Shown here: positions 22,583 through 33,917 of the stretch, one piece after another
How the letters are laid out: each line of letters begins with the position of its first letter
Position numbering within the stretch: position 1 is the stretch's first letter
Assembly (NCBI RefSeq): GCF_958298935.1
Contig: NC_084933.1
Location: 2,835,001-2,899,000 of the forward strand
Direction: 5' to 3'
Length of the DNA stretch: 64,000 nt
Origin: Phragmites australis
Lineage: Eukaryota; Streptophyta; Magnoliopsida; Poales; Poaceae
Program-made: the position numbers and the translations under genes
Notes under the pieces: model-generated
What the model saw: only the letters and a program-made list of their open reading frames with translations
Databases searched by the model: none
What the model was told of the DNA's origin: nothing

Positions 22583-24900
22583 TGAAAGGACAATGATGTC
22601 GTATAGAGGGGGGTGAATAGGCATTTTTGCAAAAATTTGTCCTCTTTTACCGTTGGCTTAAACCTACAGTGAAAAATAAATTAACTAATTTTTCACAAGT
22701 AAAAATCCTATATATGCAAGGCACAACTAGTGCACAATCGCCCTAAATAAGTGTGATAGTTACAATCCTAGGGTGACAAAAGTTATTCAATTCTAGCAAA
22801 AGATATGCAAGAAAACATTAATTAAAAAACCCTGAAAATACTGTTCACCGGAGTATCCAGGTTGAGAGCAGATTGTGCATTATCCCGAGTCTCTAGGTTA
22901 AATCCGGAACCTCTGGGTTCTGTATAAAATATGCTCAAAACTGAAATTAAAGTACAGCTAAAGAGATCTAGCTCAAACCAAATGACGTCATATGTTCCAA
23001 GTGATGATTCCAAGTAGATCCACGAAGAACTTACAATCAATTTTACACGAGCAAGTAGATCGAGCAAAATGCACAAATATTAAGCAAGAGCACAAGAGCA
23101 TGAAAATAAGAGAGGAGACGCGATTTGTTTCCCAAAGTTCAGACACCTCCTCTAGAGGTTCCTACGTCTCCGTTAAGGGCTCGATCATACTTAAGCCGGG
23201 TCTCTCTCTCAACCCTTTTCCTCTCCAAGCTCGGTCACACTTGAGATTGGCTTCCACTCTTGATTTCTTCCCTTGCAGAGGTGAAACCAAAGCCTTCACA
23301 AACTTCCTGTGGCAAACCACAACCTTGGGTGCTCGCCGACGACGCCTAGCCGCCTAGAAGATCAAAGCTGCAAGAGTAACAAACGCTTCACGAACTTCTT
23401 ACTGATGAACTCAAGTGCCTAAGAATGGATTTAGTTCACTTGCACTCAATCTTTCAATCTCTTAACCCAACTCATTTTTCTTCTCAAATCTCTCACTAAA
23501 ATGAAGTGGGAAGAAGTTCTTTTAGCTCTAAAATGTGTTCTCTTTCGTGCCCTTGCAGCAGCTCCAAAGGATGGGGATATAAATACCTAACCCCCAAAAA
23601 TTAGCCATTACAACACTTTTTTTACTGACCCAGAGTCTCCGGGTAAACTAAAAAGGCCAAAACCGAGACCCCAACTCGGAACCTCACCCGGAGTATCCTG
23701 GTCAACCTGGAGAATCCGGGTAAACCAAAAAGGCCCTAATAGACCACTCGGCTCGGAACCTCACCTAGAGACTCCGGACAACCCGGAGTATCCGGGTCAA
23801 CCCGGAGTATCTGAGTTCAACGCGGTTGGCCCTCTAAAAACGGCGATAACTTTTGATCCCGAATTCTGATTTCGACGATTTTGGACTCTATGCAAAGCTT
23901 ATTCAGAGGGCTACACATCCCAAATGAGTTCATAACCTCAAACATATTGGATCAAACTAGGAACACTTCGAAAGCAAATTCAGACACTTCCACACTTTTC
24001 GCACCGGGATTTCTAAAAAGAACTCTCACTTGGGTTCGGTTAGAAACTCTTGAGCACTGAGACACGACAATTAGCTCTACGTTACATTCCTCTTAATAGT
24101 GCGGCATACATATACTCAAATTCAAACATAAAACTCGTTTGAAACACTTTGAGCCTTGAAATACCTTCAAGTACCGCTTCTTTCATTCAAACCTTGAGGG
24201 TTGCCAACTTCCATATATTCTTCACTCCATCTCTTCTTGATTCTTCATATGATTTATGCAAATCATACATAACTTCTCATTGCCTCACATGGTCCATTGG
24301 CGTAAAGCCTTCACTCGCTCTTCACCATCGCCTTGATCCTCTAGTGCCAAGCCATTTGCTTGCCCTTCACCACGGATGGTCCATCGTAGCCGAGTCTTGC
24401 TTATCCTTCACCGTCTTGCCATAGAAAACTATTTTGTATTCGACATCTTCAAGGAATTCGCTTTTATCATATATGGAGTCCAATCTTGTTCTTCACTCCT
24501 TGGCATATAGAATATCTCAATTCAACTTATGTCTTCTTATGTAACCTAACCCCAACTCACTCTCAAGTACAAAGCACATAAGTTAGTCCATAAAAACTCA
24601 ATTGACAATATCATACCTTTAGTTATTTGATCTCCACAAGAAACTTAACATTTACACTTATCGTCAATCTTCTTGCACTTCTCCTTCTCCTCATGAGCAT
24701 CACTATGCATCCCCGAGCATCACCTAGAGCTCATTCATCTTGATACACTTTCAAGCTCCCCATTCACCTAGAGCTCATGCATATCTCTCCTACATGTATC
24801 ACCTATGAAACAACCTACTAACAATTCTCAATAACATTGTTAGTCCATAGGTATTATCATTAATTACCAAAACCACACATAAGGGCTAGATGCACTTCCA
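22583..24900 (+). mobile_element. solo LTR, SIRE/Maximus-like copia
   Basis: TG at 22583 (TGAAAGGACAATGATG, then AGAGGGGGGTGAATAGGC) and CA at 24900 (GGGCTAGATGCACTTCCA) bound 2318 bp. The start and end blocks are those I associate with long copia LTRs of the SIRE/Maximus type in grasses. The middle has several CCCGGAGTATCCGGG-like repeats. There are no internal coding domains, no primer site and no second copy, so it is a solo LTR. It lies inside one unit of the minisatellite: GAGGGGG before it, GAGGTAACGTAC after it. GAGG is therefore duplicated around the insertion. Confidence 0.75.
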
Positions 24901-25589
24901 GAGGTAACGTACTACCCCCCCCCCCTCAGCCTCGTCGTCTATTATACCTCCGGCCATTGCGGGGGGCTCCGGACAGCTCTGCCTTCGTCAAGTCCCGTCG
25001 TGTCTACCGCTGAGGGGGTAGCATAGTGCCCGCCTCAGCCTTGCCATCGAATCCACCTCTAGCTACCGCTCATGCGGGTCTCCAGACGGCTCTGTCTCCA
25101 TCAAGTCCAGTCGCGTCTACCACTGAGGGGGTAGCATACTCATCCCTCAACCCTACCATCGACTCCACCTCCGTCTACTACCGCAGGGGGGGAGAGGCTC
25201 TAGACGGTTCTGGCTCTATCGAGCCCCGCCGCGTCCACCGCTAAGAGCATAGCGGACTGCCCCCCTCAATCTTGTCGTCGACTTCGCCTTCAGCCGCCAT
25301 CGCTGGGCTCTGGACTACATCATCCCCGTCGAGCCTCGGAGGGACCACAATTTCACCCCTAGCGACCACCATGGGACCCTGGAACACACCATTCATGTCA
25401 AGCCTCGCCGCCCCTCGGCTCCATCATCGACCTCGCCTCAAACACTAGCCGCGGAGCTCCGAACCATGCAGTCTCCATCAAACCTCATCGCAATCACTTG
25501 TGGCCACCGCAGAGAGGTTCTACGAGAGCGGGAAGCTATTCAGGATATCCACTCGCCCTTCCAGACCTCGAGACCTGCGGATGAGGGGG
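24901..25589. repeat. GC-rich minisatellite, right half, ending in a polypurine tract
   Basis: Continues the ~115 bp repeat seen at 22046-22582 for about five increasingly diverged units. It ends with GCGGATGAGGGGG at 25577-25589, directly before an LTR start, and so looks like a polypurine tract. The minisatellite is therefore probably the interior of an LTR element. Confidence 0.7.
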
Positions 25590-25952
25590 TGTTGTTGGAG
25601 GAACACCCCAGCCTGGAGATATTTAGATGATGCATTGTGGTATTACTATAGCGATCATAGTGCTCAGTCACCACGTTATATGTAAAGGGGTGAAATGTCT
25701 AAAATATCCCTCTATACACATGATTGTAACATAATATCTTAGGGGCAGGCTGATAATTTCCCCTGCCCCTTTTCTCTATAAATACGCCCTCAAAGGGCAC
25801 ATGAGAGGGGACTTCAATTTTCCCCTATTACACTGACTCTATTTCTCTCTTGCTCTCTCCTTTTGGCTCACTGTTGATCCCTAAGCTTGAGCCTCCTCAT
25901 TGGGAAAAACTCTCATCGTATTATGTTTGGGGCACGTTTTCGTGCCCCAACA
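25590..25952 (+). mobile_element. LTR (363 bp) following the minisatellite
   Basis: TG at 25590 (TGTTGTTGGAGGAACACC) and CA at 25952 (GTGCCCCAACA). It has a TATA box, CTCTATAAATACGCC, at 25774-25788, and a leader with CTCTCTTGCTCTCTCC. A perfect 10 bp inverted repeat, TTGGGGCACG with a TTTT loop, spans 25927-25950 near the end. The polypurine tract before it marks it as a 3' LTR. No matching 5' LTR was recognised upstream, and flanking 5 bp do not match. Confidence 0.6.
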
Positions 25953-26199
25953 CGCACTATAAAGCTAGCGTGATGCCAAAAATAGTGACATTTCCCTTCG
26001 TCCCCTTTTATCCTCAATCCTCTGAGATCATCTTGATTAGCTCGTCTTCCACATCTCTCCTGTTCTCCATTACATAGTGTCATAACCGCCAAGTTTAATG
26101 GTCATCCTTGGTCCCTTACAAGTCAAAGTATCAAAAGTTCGTCCATAAAATCATCTAAGCTTGTGGAGCTCTCATATAATCTTCAAAATGTGAAGTAAT

Positions 26200-26650
26200 T
26201 GTTGGTTGTTATGATCTCAACTAACTAACCGAGATTTCAAGGGACTCAACTGCTCCATTCGCGCCTTGATCTGTGGTGGAAACCAACGTTGATTTCGGTC
26301 CTGAGTCGTGCAATGCTACATATAAAGGGTAGCCGGCCACCTCCAATGCTAACGCGTTCATCCTGAGTTGTGCAACGCTACATACACCTGATCAAATCGG
26401 GCGCTGGAACAACCTGAATGCGCCACCGCCATGACCATCACCGGCAACAGGAACATCTACACCGACGGTCTACGGGCTTCTTTGACCATTAAATGGAACA
26501 TGTCGCTGCTCTTTCCTAAGCGATAGAGATAGGCTCATGGGATCCTCGAGCTCCAGTTTGTCCACTAATTCCGCACTAATCTAGGTGTTCACGCTACATA
26601 TCATCATGTTTTAGATCAATTAGGACTAACAGTAATGACATGAGTCTTTC
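26200..26650 (+). mobile_element. diverged copia-like LTR
   Basis: Starts TGTTGGTTGTTATGATCTC at 26200 and resembles the LTR at 63465 (TGTTGGAATTGATCTC). It shares GATCTC..ACTAAC, GCGCC and AGGTGTTCACGCT-type blocks in the same order. A TATA-like ACATATAAAGGG lies near 26319. The right edge is not certain. No internal region or partner is present. Confidence 0.45.
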
Positions 26651-26737
26651 ATACTGTATCACAATTCTAGAACGCACTGTTTTTTTTAACGACATGCTTT
26701 GATCAAGAAAGTGGTTTCTCTACTCGTTGATAGCACA

Positions 26738-26992
26738 TATGATATACTTCCTCTGTCAGAAATAATAGATATATTTATTTTTTGAAAAAAATCAAATTTT
26801 ATGTAATTTAACTAATATTTAATTAAATTATAAGAATATCTAGTGCATAAAAATTATATAACTAGATTCATAATTCAAAATAATTGAATATTATATATAT
26901 ATTACCGCTATATTATGAAAAAACCTAAATCAAAATTCATCTTTAAAGACCAAACCTAAAAGAAATATATCTACTCTTTCTTAAATGAAACG
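26738..26992. mobile_element. Stowaway-like MITE next to the host gene's first exon
   Basis: An AT-rich 250 bp element. The left end CTTCCTCTGTCAGAAATAATAGATATATTT and the reverse complement of the right end (ATTTAAGAAAGAGTAGATA) form terminal inverted repeats of the CTCCCTCCGTC-type Tc1/Mariner MITE family. A TA precedes the left end. It ends where the GC-rich first exon begins, so it occupies the proximal promoter region. Confidence 0.6.
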
Positions 26993-27338
26993 CCAGACGA
27001 GCGGAGGCCAAGAATCCGATACCCACCCACAATCCCTGACCGTCGATCTGACGCATCTGACGGGGTCCGCAACCGCACTGTTCCCGTTGGATTCTCCTCT
27101 CTTCGATTCCCCTGATTCAGAGCTCCTCTCTCTCCTCCCCTCTTCCTCAATCCGCCCCTGCCTCCTCCGCCTCGCCGTCGCCGATCGGCCGCGCCACCGC
27201 ACGCCGTCCGGAATCCCCGTCCCTCTCTTCCCCACCTTCCTCGCAGCCGATAGCCTCCGCCTCCGCCTCCGCGGTCTCTCCTCCGTCATCGATCCACCGC
27301 CGCGGTGCGCGCCGGGGACCCCCCGCCGCCGATCTTGG
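26993..27338 (+). other. 5' untranslated first exon of the host gene (donor at 27339)
   Basis: A GC-rich, C/T-rich block typical of grass leader exons. It ends at TTGG followed by GTGAGTC, a strong 5' splice site at 27339. The matching acceptor is TTGCAG at 31421-31426, just upstream of the coding start. The transcription start is not defined. An open frame through this exon reads past the donor and is not thought to be coding. Confidence 0.55.
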
Positions 27339-28287
27339 GTGAGTCTATCGCGTCCCATTTCTGTAAAGCAGAGTGTTTCCGCGCCCTGGTGGCCGGCTGG
27401 TTGATTCTGTCGTGTGTGCCCGCGAGTGGACCGTGGAATCCCCCCGCGTGCGATTTGCCTGTGTTTCTTTGGGTGCGAATCGGGATTAGAAACTTGTAGA
27501 GATTTGGAGGGCCTTGGCACGTTTGTGGGAAGCAGCTGTATTGCTGCATTCGGATGGTTACTGCCGGGCATCAATCGGGTTGAGAATCTTGCAGGCATCG
27601 GTTGCCCCCATGTCTGCTTCCTAGTATTAGGTTAGGTTCAGAAAAGGGAAGCAATCAAATGTTGTACTAGTTTGCTATTTGATGCGCATTCTGTGACCAG
27701 GAGGCTCAAGAAAATGTACCATTTTTCTAGAAAATGTTAGTATAAATGATGCTGGCTTGATATACCGGTTATAAGAAATCACTCGACTTCACTTTCTGCT
27801 TATTAAAAATTTTGAATCTTAACTGCTGAATGCTAGTCATTACTAGGTACTAGTAAATGGCAAAAAATCAACATGGATGGTTGAACTTATGATCCATTCA
27901 TTGTTAGGTGCAATGCCATTCTGCGAGAGTACACACATTTATTGGTACTTATGTATTGTTTACTCAGTTGTCATGTAGTCATGGATGAGTTTAGTCACGT
28001 GTGCACATTCATTGTATAAGCAAACACAATTGAGTTGGTGAATGTATTCTGATTTCTAATTTATGTGGCATGTAAATGGGATCAGTTTTAGGCATGCAGC
28101 TGCAGCCACTAAGTACTTGCTATTTACGCACAAGTTCTGGATTTGTGGCTTGATAAAAGTAACGGTATCGGTTCAGCTGTTAAAGCACTTCAAGCGTCAT
28201 GTCACGATTTATTATTCAATCATTAGAATATACTTCAGTGCTTGGTGCTCTCCTTTATTATCGCTTCATTTGTAGGATAATGTAGCA

Positions 28288-28662
28288 CTAGCTAAGTGCC
28301 CGCGCGTTGTGACGAAAATACAAACATTAGACACGGTAACATCAATCTTAAGCTCAAGGTATGGAGATGTGGATGCCTCATGGGAGCGCCACCGAACGAA
28401 TACGTCGGGAGCGGTGCCGTAGTTTAATTTCAGATTGGATCCAAAAAAAAAGGGGAAGAGATTATCCCTATTTTTTCTCCTAATTTCTTCATTTATTTTT
28501 ATTTGTAAAACAAGTCCCATATCCGTAGCCGGTAACGAGGCGGGGAGGCTGGAGGATGGTAAAAGTGGGTAAATTATTCGAATTTTAGGGGTTTTTATTA
28601 GATGGGTGGCGAGCAGTGGAAGAGGTGATGCGGGAACCAATTCGTGTTTTATATAGTAGAGA
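28288..28662 (-). mobile_element. Non-autonomous Helitron, 375 bp
   Basis: Read on the minus strand, the element starts TCTCTACTATATAAAACACG (28662 leftward) and ends GGGCACTTAGCTAG at 28288. That gives a TC 5' end and a CTAG (CTRR) 3' end. It is preceded by A and followed by T, the A|T target typical of Helitrons, with no duplication. A GC-rich stretch (CGCGCGGGC) lies about 10 bp before the CTAG, where the terminal hairpin is expected; the hairpin itself looks degraded. It carries no RepHel gene. It lies within the host gene's leader intron. Confidence 0.8.
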
Positions 28663-29033
28663 TATGCATTTAATAGAAGCTTCCACATGGGGATGTGTGG
28701 TGAGATATTTTCCGCTCATTTGCTTCTGCTATAAATCATTGAAAGGGCTTAATTTGGTTGTTATTTGTTGCTACTGCTATCATTAGGGCTTAACACATAG
28801 CTCAGCCCCTGGTCAATTGCAGAAGTTAGGATGTTCACGTGTTGGCTTATAAGCTGCTACACCTAGCAATTGACAGTATATGACTCATATGGCATGGTAT
28901 TTGATGTAAGAGTGAAGATAGAATGATAACTCATCACTTTAGCATAATTGATGTAATTAATCTTGCATAGTTCACTGCACTAAACTGTTAAATGTGCTTT
29001 TCCATTTTGATATATCCAATGCTAGTTGGTTAG

Positions 29034-29351
29034 TTTCTGTGTTAAATCTGGAAGGTTTGCCCTCTATTCTGTTTATGGTAATACTGTAAAAGAGATATTG
29101 ATCTGCTATCGTCTTCAATCAAAGGTGAAAGCATCCAAAAAATGTAATAACTAGATTATATCTGGATAAGTTGGTGTTCTTTTGGGCTCTTGCTTACTGT
29201 TCTGTGCTCAATCTGGAAGGTTTGCTCTCTATTCTGTTTATAATAATACTGTAAAAGAGATATTTATCTGCTATCAGCTTCAATCAAAGGTGGAATCATC
29301 CAAAAAATGTAATAACTAGATTATATCTGGATTTCGGGCTCTTGCTTACTG
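29034..29351. repeat. diverged tandem duplication in the leader intron
   Basis: TTCTGTGTTAAATCTGGAAGG at 29034 is repeated at 29199 with offset 165 bp. Homology continues through AATACTGTAAAAGAGATATT and AACTAGATTATATCTGGAT to GGGCTCTTGCTTACTG, where the offset has become 152 bp because of a 13 bp deletion in the second copy. Confidence 0.85.
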
Positions 29352-31474
29352 ATAAAAAAGGGTCGTAATAACATGTGATTCTGCATGCCTTTCATATTTG
29401 ATTGTAATTAGCATATCTCGATTAGACGTTTGGAACAACATTGTATGAAAGAGGATCAGTCATCATATGAGTTGTTGTTTCAAAGGCAAGTGCAGTGGGC
29501 AAGGTTCTGAGTTGCTTTTATATTTTTCATGTTTTCCATTTTCACTTTGGATGCTATTCACCTTAATTAATCTCAAAGTAAAATACACTGGTGTACAAAA
29601 ACAAGAATACATTTAAGAACCTTATTTTCATGTACTCGTGATTTGAGAAGAGTTCTTCCTATTAGAGTTTTCGTATAGTTGACAAAGAGACATTGGATGA
29701 TCTTTAGTTTGTTGTCCTGACTCCTGAGCAGCTTATTTACTGCCTTTCCTTTTCTCTTTACTTGACCTTTGGATAAGAAATAACTCCTCAAACCTCAATT
29801 CATCTATGTAAGGCGTATCTAACTAACACTGATGGTTACCCAACGTAAGAGTCAATTTCCCCTAAAAATGCTATATTCTTCCTTAAGATTTGTGGGCACA
29901 TTGGCTTGACACACCTTGGCATTCAAATAAGTAAACAAAAGACTAAACCGTGAATATAAACGTAACATTTTTTCTTACATCTTGAGCACGTGCATTCGGT
30001 TTTCTCTATGCTAAACACAGCTAGAGAATATGGTGCTGTGAGCTGTCACCTCCTCCCCAAGACAGAGAGTCAGAGCAGACTTGGTTATAAGTTGGATGCA
30101 TGCCAAAATGTGAGCTCTGGAAGCTCAACTTTAAGACTGGTCTCCTGTAGCTTCTTGAGTGCTACATTTTCATCCTGGATTGCTATGAGCTACCCTGTAG
30201 ACTACTATCTTGAGCGTTGTGATTCTCTTGGAGCTCCATAAGATCTTTCGCTCCTTGTACAGGAAGTTTTATTTATTGCAATGAAATCTGAAAAGGTAAC
30301 CTTATTTGGCTCTACTGCATGGAAATAGTTAGTTACATTTTTCTGAGGGACTTGCAAAGCTGATCCTTGTCCTTCTCTGGTCACATGTAACATAAAACAA
30401 GACTTATTGTTCACCAAGTAAATGCACCATGTCTGAGAATCATATTTTCACTAAAACCATTGGTAGCACCTTAAGAGGCCGCATTTGAAGCCATGGAAAT
30501 TGTCAAGCATGCACATCTACCTGATAGGTGCATGTGCATCTATGTGCTGAAGTTTGACATTACATCGAAATGAACCTTCTCATATAATCATTTGTCTTTT
30601 ATAACTAGATCCTCCTAGATCAGACCTCCTTTTTACTTTATCAATCTAACTTCCCATATTTCTGGGGATGCACGGACTAGAGATCGTCTTGTATCAGTTT
30701 GAACTTTGAAGGGATTTAATTTGACCAAACAAAACATGATTGCATTTGTTTGCTTAGTTTAGAAATTTCTAAGTATATGGCCATGATTTCATGTAGTTTC
30801 TAGGTTTTTGTTGTATTCGTATTATTTGTTCGTTGGTAATGATAGATTGATAGCACTAGGCTACCAATTCAGACTGCTTTTTAACCGTGCATTATGTGTT
30901 CCGTGTTTGCTTTGTAAAAATGGGTTGATGATGTTATCAAACTGTTTGTTGCCTTAGTTGGCTTCCTATGTCGAAAAATCTCGATATTTTACTTCTTTAG
31001 ATGGTAGAGATCTCGGTCAAAGTTTATGTAACTTATTGCCTTGAAAATGCTTGTTTGACTGGCTCTATATTGTTTTTGTCCCCTAAAACAAAATTGTTGA
31101 CCTAATCTGAGTAATATACGTTTTAACTTCGCAATGGTCTTGTCTTGAATTTGGCAAAACTAAACTATACAATGTTCTACATGCTATAATAGCTTACCAC
31201 TTCTTAATGCTTCTTAGTTCGATTCTGTAATAATTCGCTAATGTACATTTCCTTTCTAGAATAAAATTATACAATCGCACTTTATTGTCATCCAGCACTG
31301 CCCCCCCCCCCCCCCTTCCTTTTTTTCTGCAATTATTTTAAATGTTAGGATTTTTCCTTATCCTGGTTCATTATCTTTTGTGGTCCTTGTTCATCGTATT
31401 AAGGGAAAGCATCTAATGCATTGCAGGTTCTGCTAGCAGTGATTAATATGATGTAGTGAAGTGTGGAAGGAGCC

Positions 31475-32958
31475 ATGCCATCTAGTGACAAGCAACTACC
31501 ATTGTCGGTGAAAAAAGCAGCAACACGTGAGTCGCCAAACAAAGGTGCAAACATCGTTAATATGTCTCAAGGCACTTCTCCGCCGCCAAAAGATAAAGGT
31601 CCTACCACAGACCCTACAAAGGCTGTGGGCACCAAACGACTGCAATGTGATACTCCTTCAAGTCCTGGATATCATAATGTTTATGTACGAAGGAAAGTAG
31701 AATCTGATCAAAGTAAAGTGAACTCTTCTCAGGAGTTGAAGGGTAATGGAAGAGTCAAAACAAAAGAGCAGGAGGCGCAGCAAAATGCGCAACAAGATGA
31801 GGCCAAGAAGCCCCAAGTGGCGTCTCCTGTTGCTGAATCTATAGAACTAGTATCTTCCAAATCTCCCGAGAACCCAAATGCGGAAATTGTGCAGGAGAAA
31901 ACTGAGCCACCAGTTGCTTCTGGTACTGGTATTCAAGATGATGTCCAACAGTCAAGTATTCAATACTGGAACGAGAGATTTAATCGGTTACAGACATATT
32001 TGGAGAATTGTGACCGGTCAACCCAGGAGGGTTATTTGCGAAGTAAGAAGTTTGGTTTTACCATTTTAATTTATAGATTCTTTTTCCATCATAGAATACT
32101 GATTTCCCCCCATTAATTCCAGAGCTTAGGTCCCTTTCGGCAGCTGGGCGAAGCATGCATGCGATTGAGCTGGAGAAAAGGGCTATACACCTCCTAGTGG
32201 AGGAAGGTGCCATATCACTGCCATTCTTGCTTTCTTACCGCATTGAAAGGTTATGGTTGTTTTACTGGACTGTCTTGTAGCATAGCATATATATGCTCTG
32301 GCATCTCAATAGTTTGCCACTGTGCTAACCCTTATATATATAGTTGATCCCGTTATAACTGAAGTATATACTATATGATATGTATATACTACTTTCTGAT
32401 ATGTATATACTTCTTTGGAATATTTTGTTCACACAGTGCTCCCTAACCTCCCCTGAATGACCTTTTATCATTCCATGTACTTACAGCTCTGAAGCTGCAG
32501 TATGTGTCTAAGCACAAAGGATTGCATTATTTTTGTACAAATTGCAAAGCTATTATGCACAGTGTATTCCAAAATTGACCTAATGCCTTCTATCTCATCC
32601 AAGTTCAGCATTTGAGATTTATCATTTGAACATCTAGTGATGCTTTCAATCTGTAGTATCCTGCAACCACAATGCTACTTGTGCTGAGTAACATCCATGT
32701 TTGCACTTCATCGGTCATCTAAATCCAGAAAACATCCTTGTGGCTTTGATTTGACATGTATGTGACATAGTGTCGATTTACTTTAGCGCAGTCAGTCCAT
32801 GTTTTCAGTTTCAAGAGCGCATGTCATTGTAGACACAATAATGCTGCTATTTTGTAGGGAAAGAGCTGCAGCGAATGAAGGCTTTGAATGTTCTGGGGAA
32901 GGTCTCCCCGAATGCTTCGACAAAGCAAACTCCATTGCAGCGACAATTCCAGAAATGA
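31475..32958 (+). CDS. Host gene, conserved-looking plant protein of unknown function (3 coding exons, 250 aa)
   Basis: Coding exons are 31475-32042, 32123-32206 and 32858-32958. Donors are GTAAGA (32043) and GTGCCA (32207); acceptors are CCAG and GTAG. Joined, they give 753 nt, 250 residues plus TGA. The start chosen is ATG 31475 (MPSSDKQLPLSVKKAATRES); a two-codon upstream ORF, ATG ATG TAG, lies at 31448. The first ~165 residues are disordered, rich in Lys, Glu, Pro, Ser and Gln. The C-terminal ~80 residues are ordered and helical: YWNERFNRLQTYLENCD, RSLSAAGRSMHAIELEKRA, VEEGKELQRMKALNVLG. They span all three exons, and the clean frame across both introns argues for a real gene. There is no signal peptide, membrane segment or catalytic motif. 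I recognise the C-terminal pattern as plant-conserved but cannot assign a function. The gene lies among transposons with a long leader intron. Confidence 0.8.
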
Positions 32959-33250
32959 GATGTTCGTGAAAACTAGAGACCTAAAATGCTCAAGTACATT
33001 GCAGAAAAGGCATGTTCGGCTTAGCTCCAGTTTGTTCAGGAGCCTCCTTTGCCAGCCATGAAATTTCTTTTCCTTTTATTTCTTTCTCCTTTTGTATCAC
33101 CGGCTCACCCATGTGATGTGGGGTATGTTGTAATGTCATGTAATTGGTAAATCGTACAGATAAACCTGCCATGCTTAGTGGCCAAACCTTACAATTTCTG
33201 TTTATTCCTCTGTCATGTGATGCTGATTTATGTGAATCTCAATGTGGTAT
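32959..33250 (+). other. 3' untranslated region of the host gene (end approximate)
   Basis: After the stop at 32956-32958 comes T-rich sequence with TTGTAATGTCATGTAATTGG near 33129 and TGTTTATTCC near 33200, typical plant poly(A) region composition. The cleavage site is not defined. Confidence 0.4.
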
Positions 33251-33917
33251 AGCTGGTTGTTTACAATTCTGCGCGGTAGACCTTGATGGGCTGAAATCCG
33301 GGCTTTTAACTTGGAAGTTTTGGTTAAGATTTGGACTGGGCTTTTACAAAAGGCCCGTTCAGCTCTAATTCATGCATGCTCTGGATGAAAATTACCCCTT
33401 TTCTCGTATTAAAAAAAGGGTCTATCATCAATTTTTTGTTTAGCAATTTCATTTTTAAAATGCACGCATGAAAACGCATCATGTGCTCCCATTCCGATAG
33501 AACTTAGGATAAAAGCAATCGAGGCGCAATAATTCCCCGTAAATTGTTGGAGGATAGAAGCTCTACTCAAACACAATAAAGCCTTGACCTTACTTTGCAC
33601 ATATCCTCTACTGCAATGCGCAGCCATGTGGCCTTATATATTGCGAAATAAATTGTAGCTTAGATTTTCCGTCAAGAGCAAAAATGATTGATCGGCCCCT
33701 TCCATTTTTTATTCCATGTGAAGTGCTTGTGCAATGTAGACAGACATGGCATATATGATAAATCTGTTCCAGGCTGATCAGCTTGAGTGTGTTGACCTGC
33801 ACTACATTGGTGTAGGGAGATAAGGCTGTGCACTGCAGTCACATGGGCAGATCGATGGTCTAGCTGGACAAGGATGCATAGAAAGCTTTGGTGAATGTTG
33901 CATTCATTTTGTTTTCG
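33251..33917. other. intergenic DNA, no gene seen
   Basis: Only short, unconvincing frames on both strands. I see no element termini here. Confidence 0.5.

Larger units (their letters stand above)
27339..31426 (+). other. leader intron of the host gene (~4.1 kb)
   Basis: Long T-rich intron between the leader exon and the coding exons. It contains a Helitron (28288-28662), a diverged tandem duplication (29034-29351) and a poly-C run at about 31302. No other coding sequence is supported. Confidence 0.5.

Noticed and set aside
22034..22632. Open frames over the minisatellite
   Set aside because: Low-complexity products of a GC-rich tandem repeat, not conserved in frame between units.
26981..27635. 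Long frames on both strands (up to 205 codons) over the host gene's leader exon
   Set aside because: GC-rich leader artefacts; the plus frame runs through a strong splice donor and the minus frame has no gene context.
31302..31320. Poly-C run, and a similar one at 59887
   Set aside because: Simple homopolymers in noncoding DNA; no function can be supported and their length may be a sequencing artefact.
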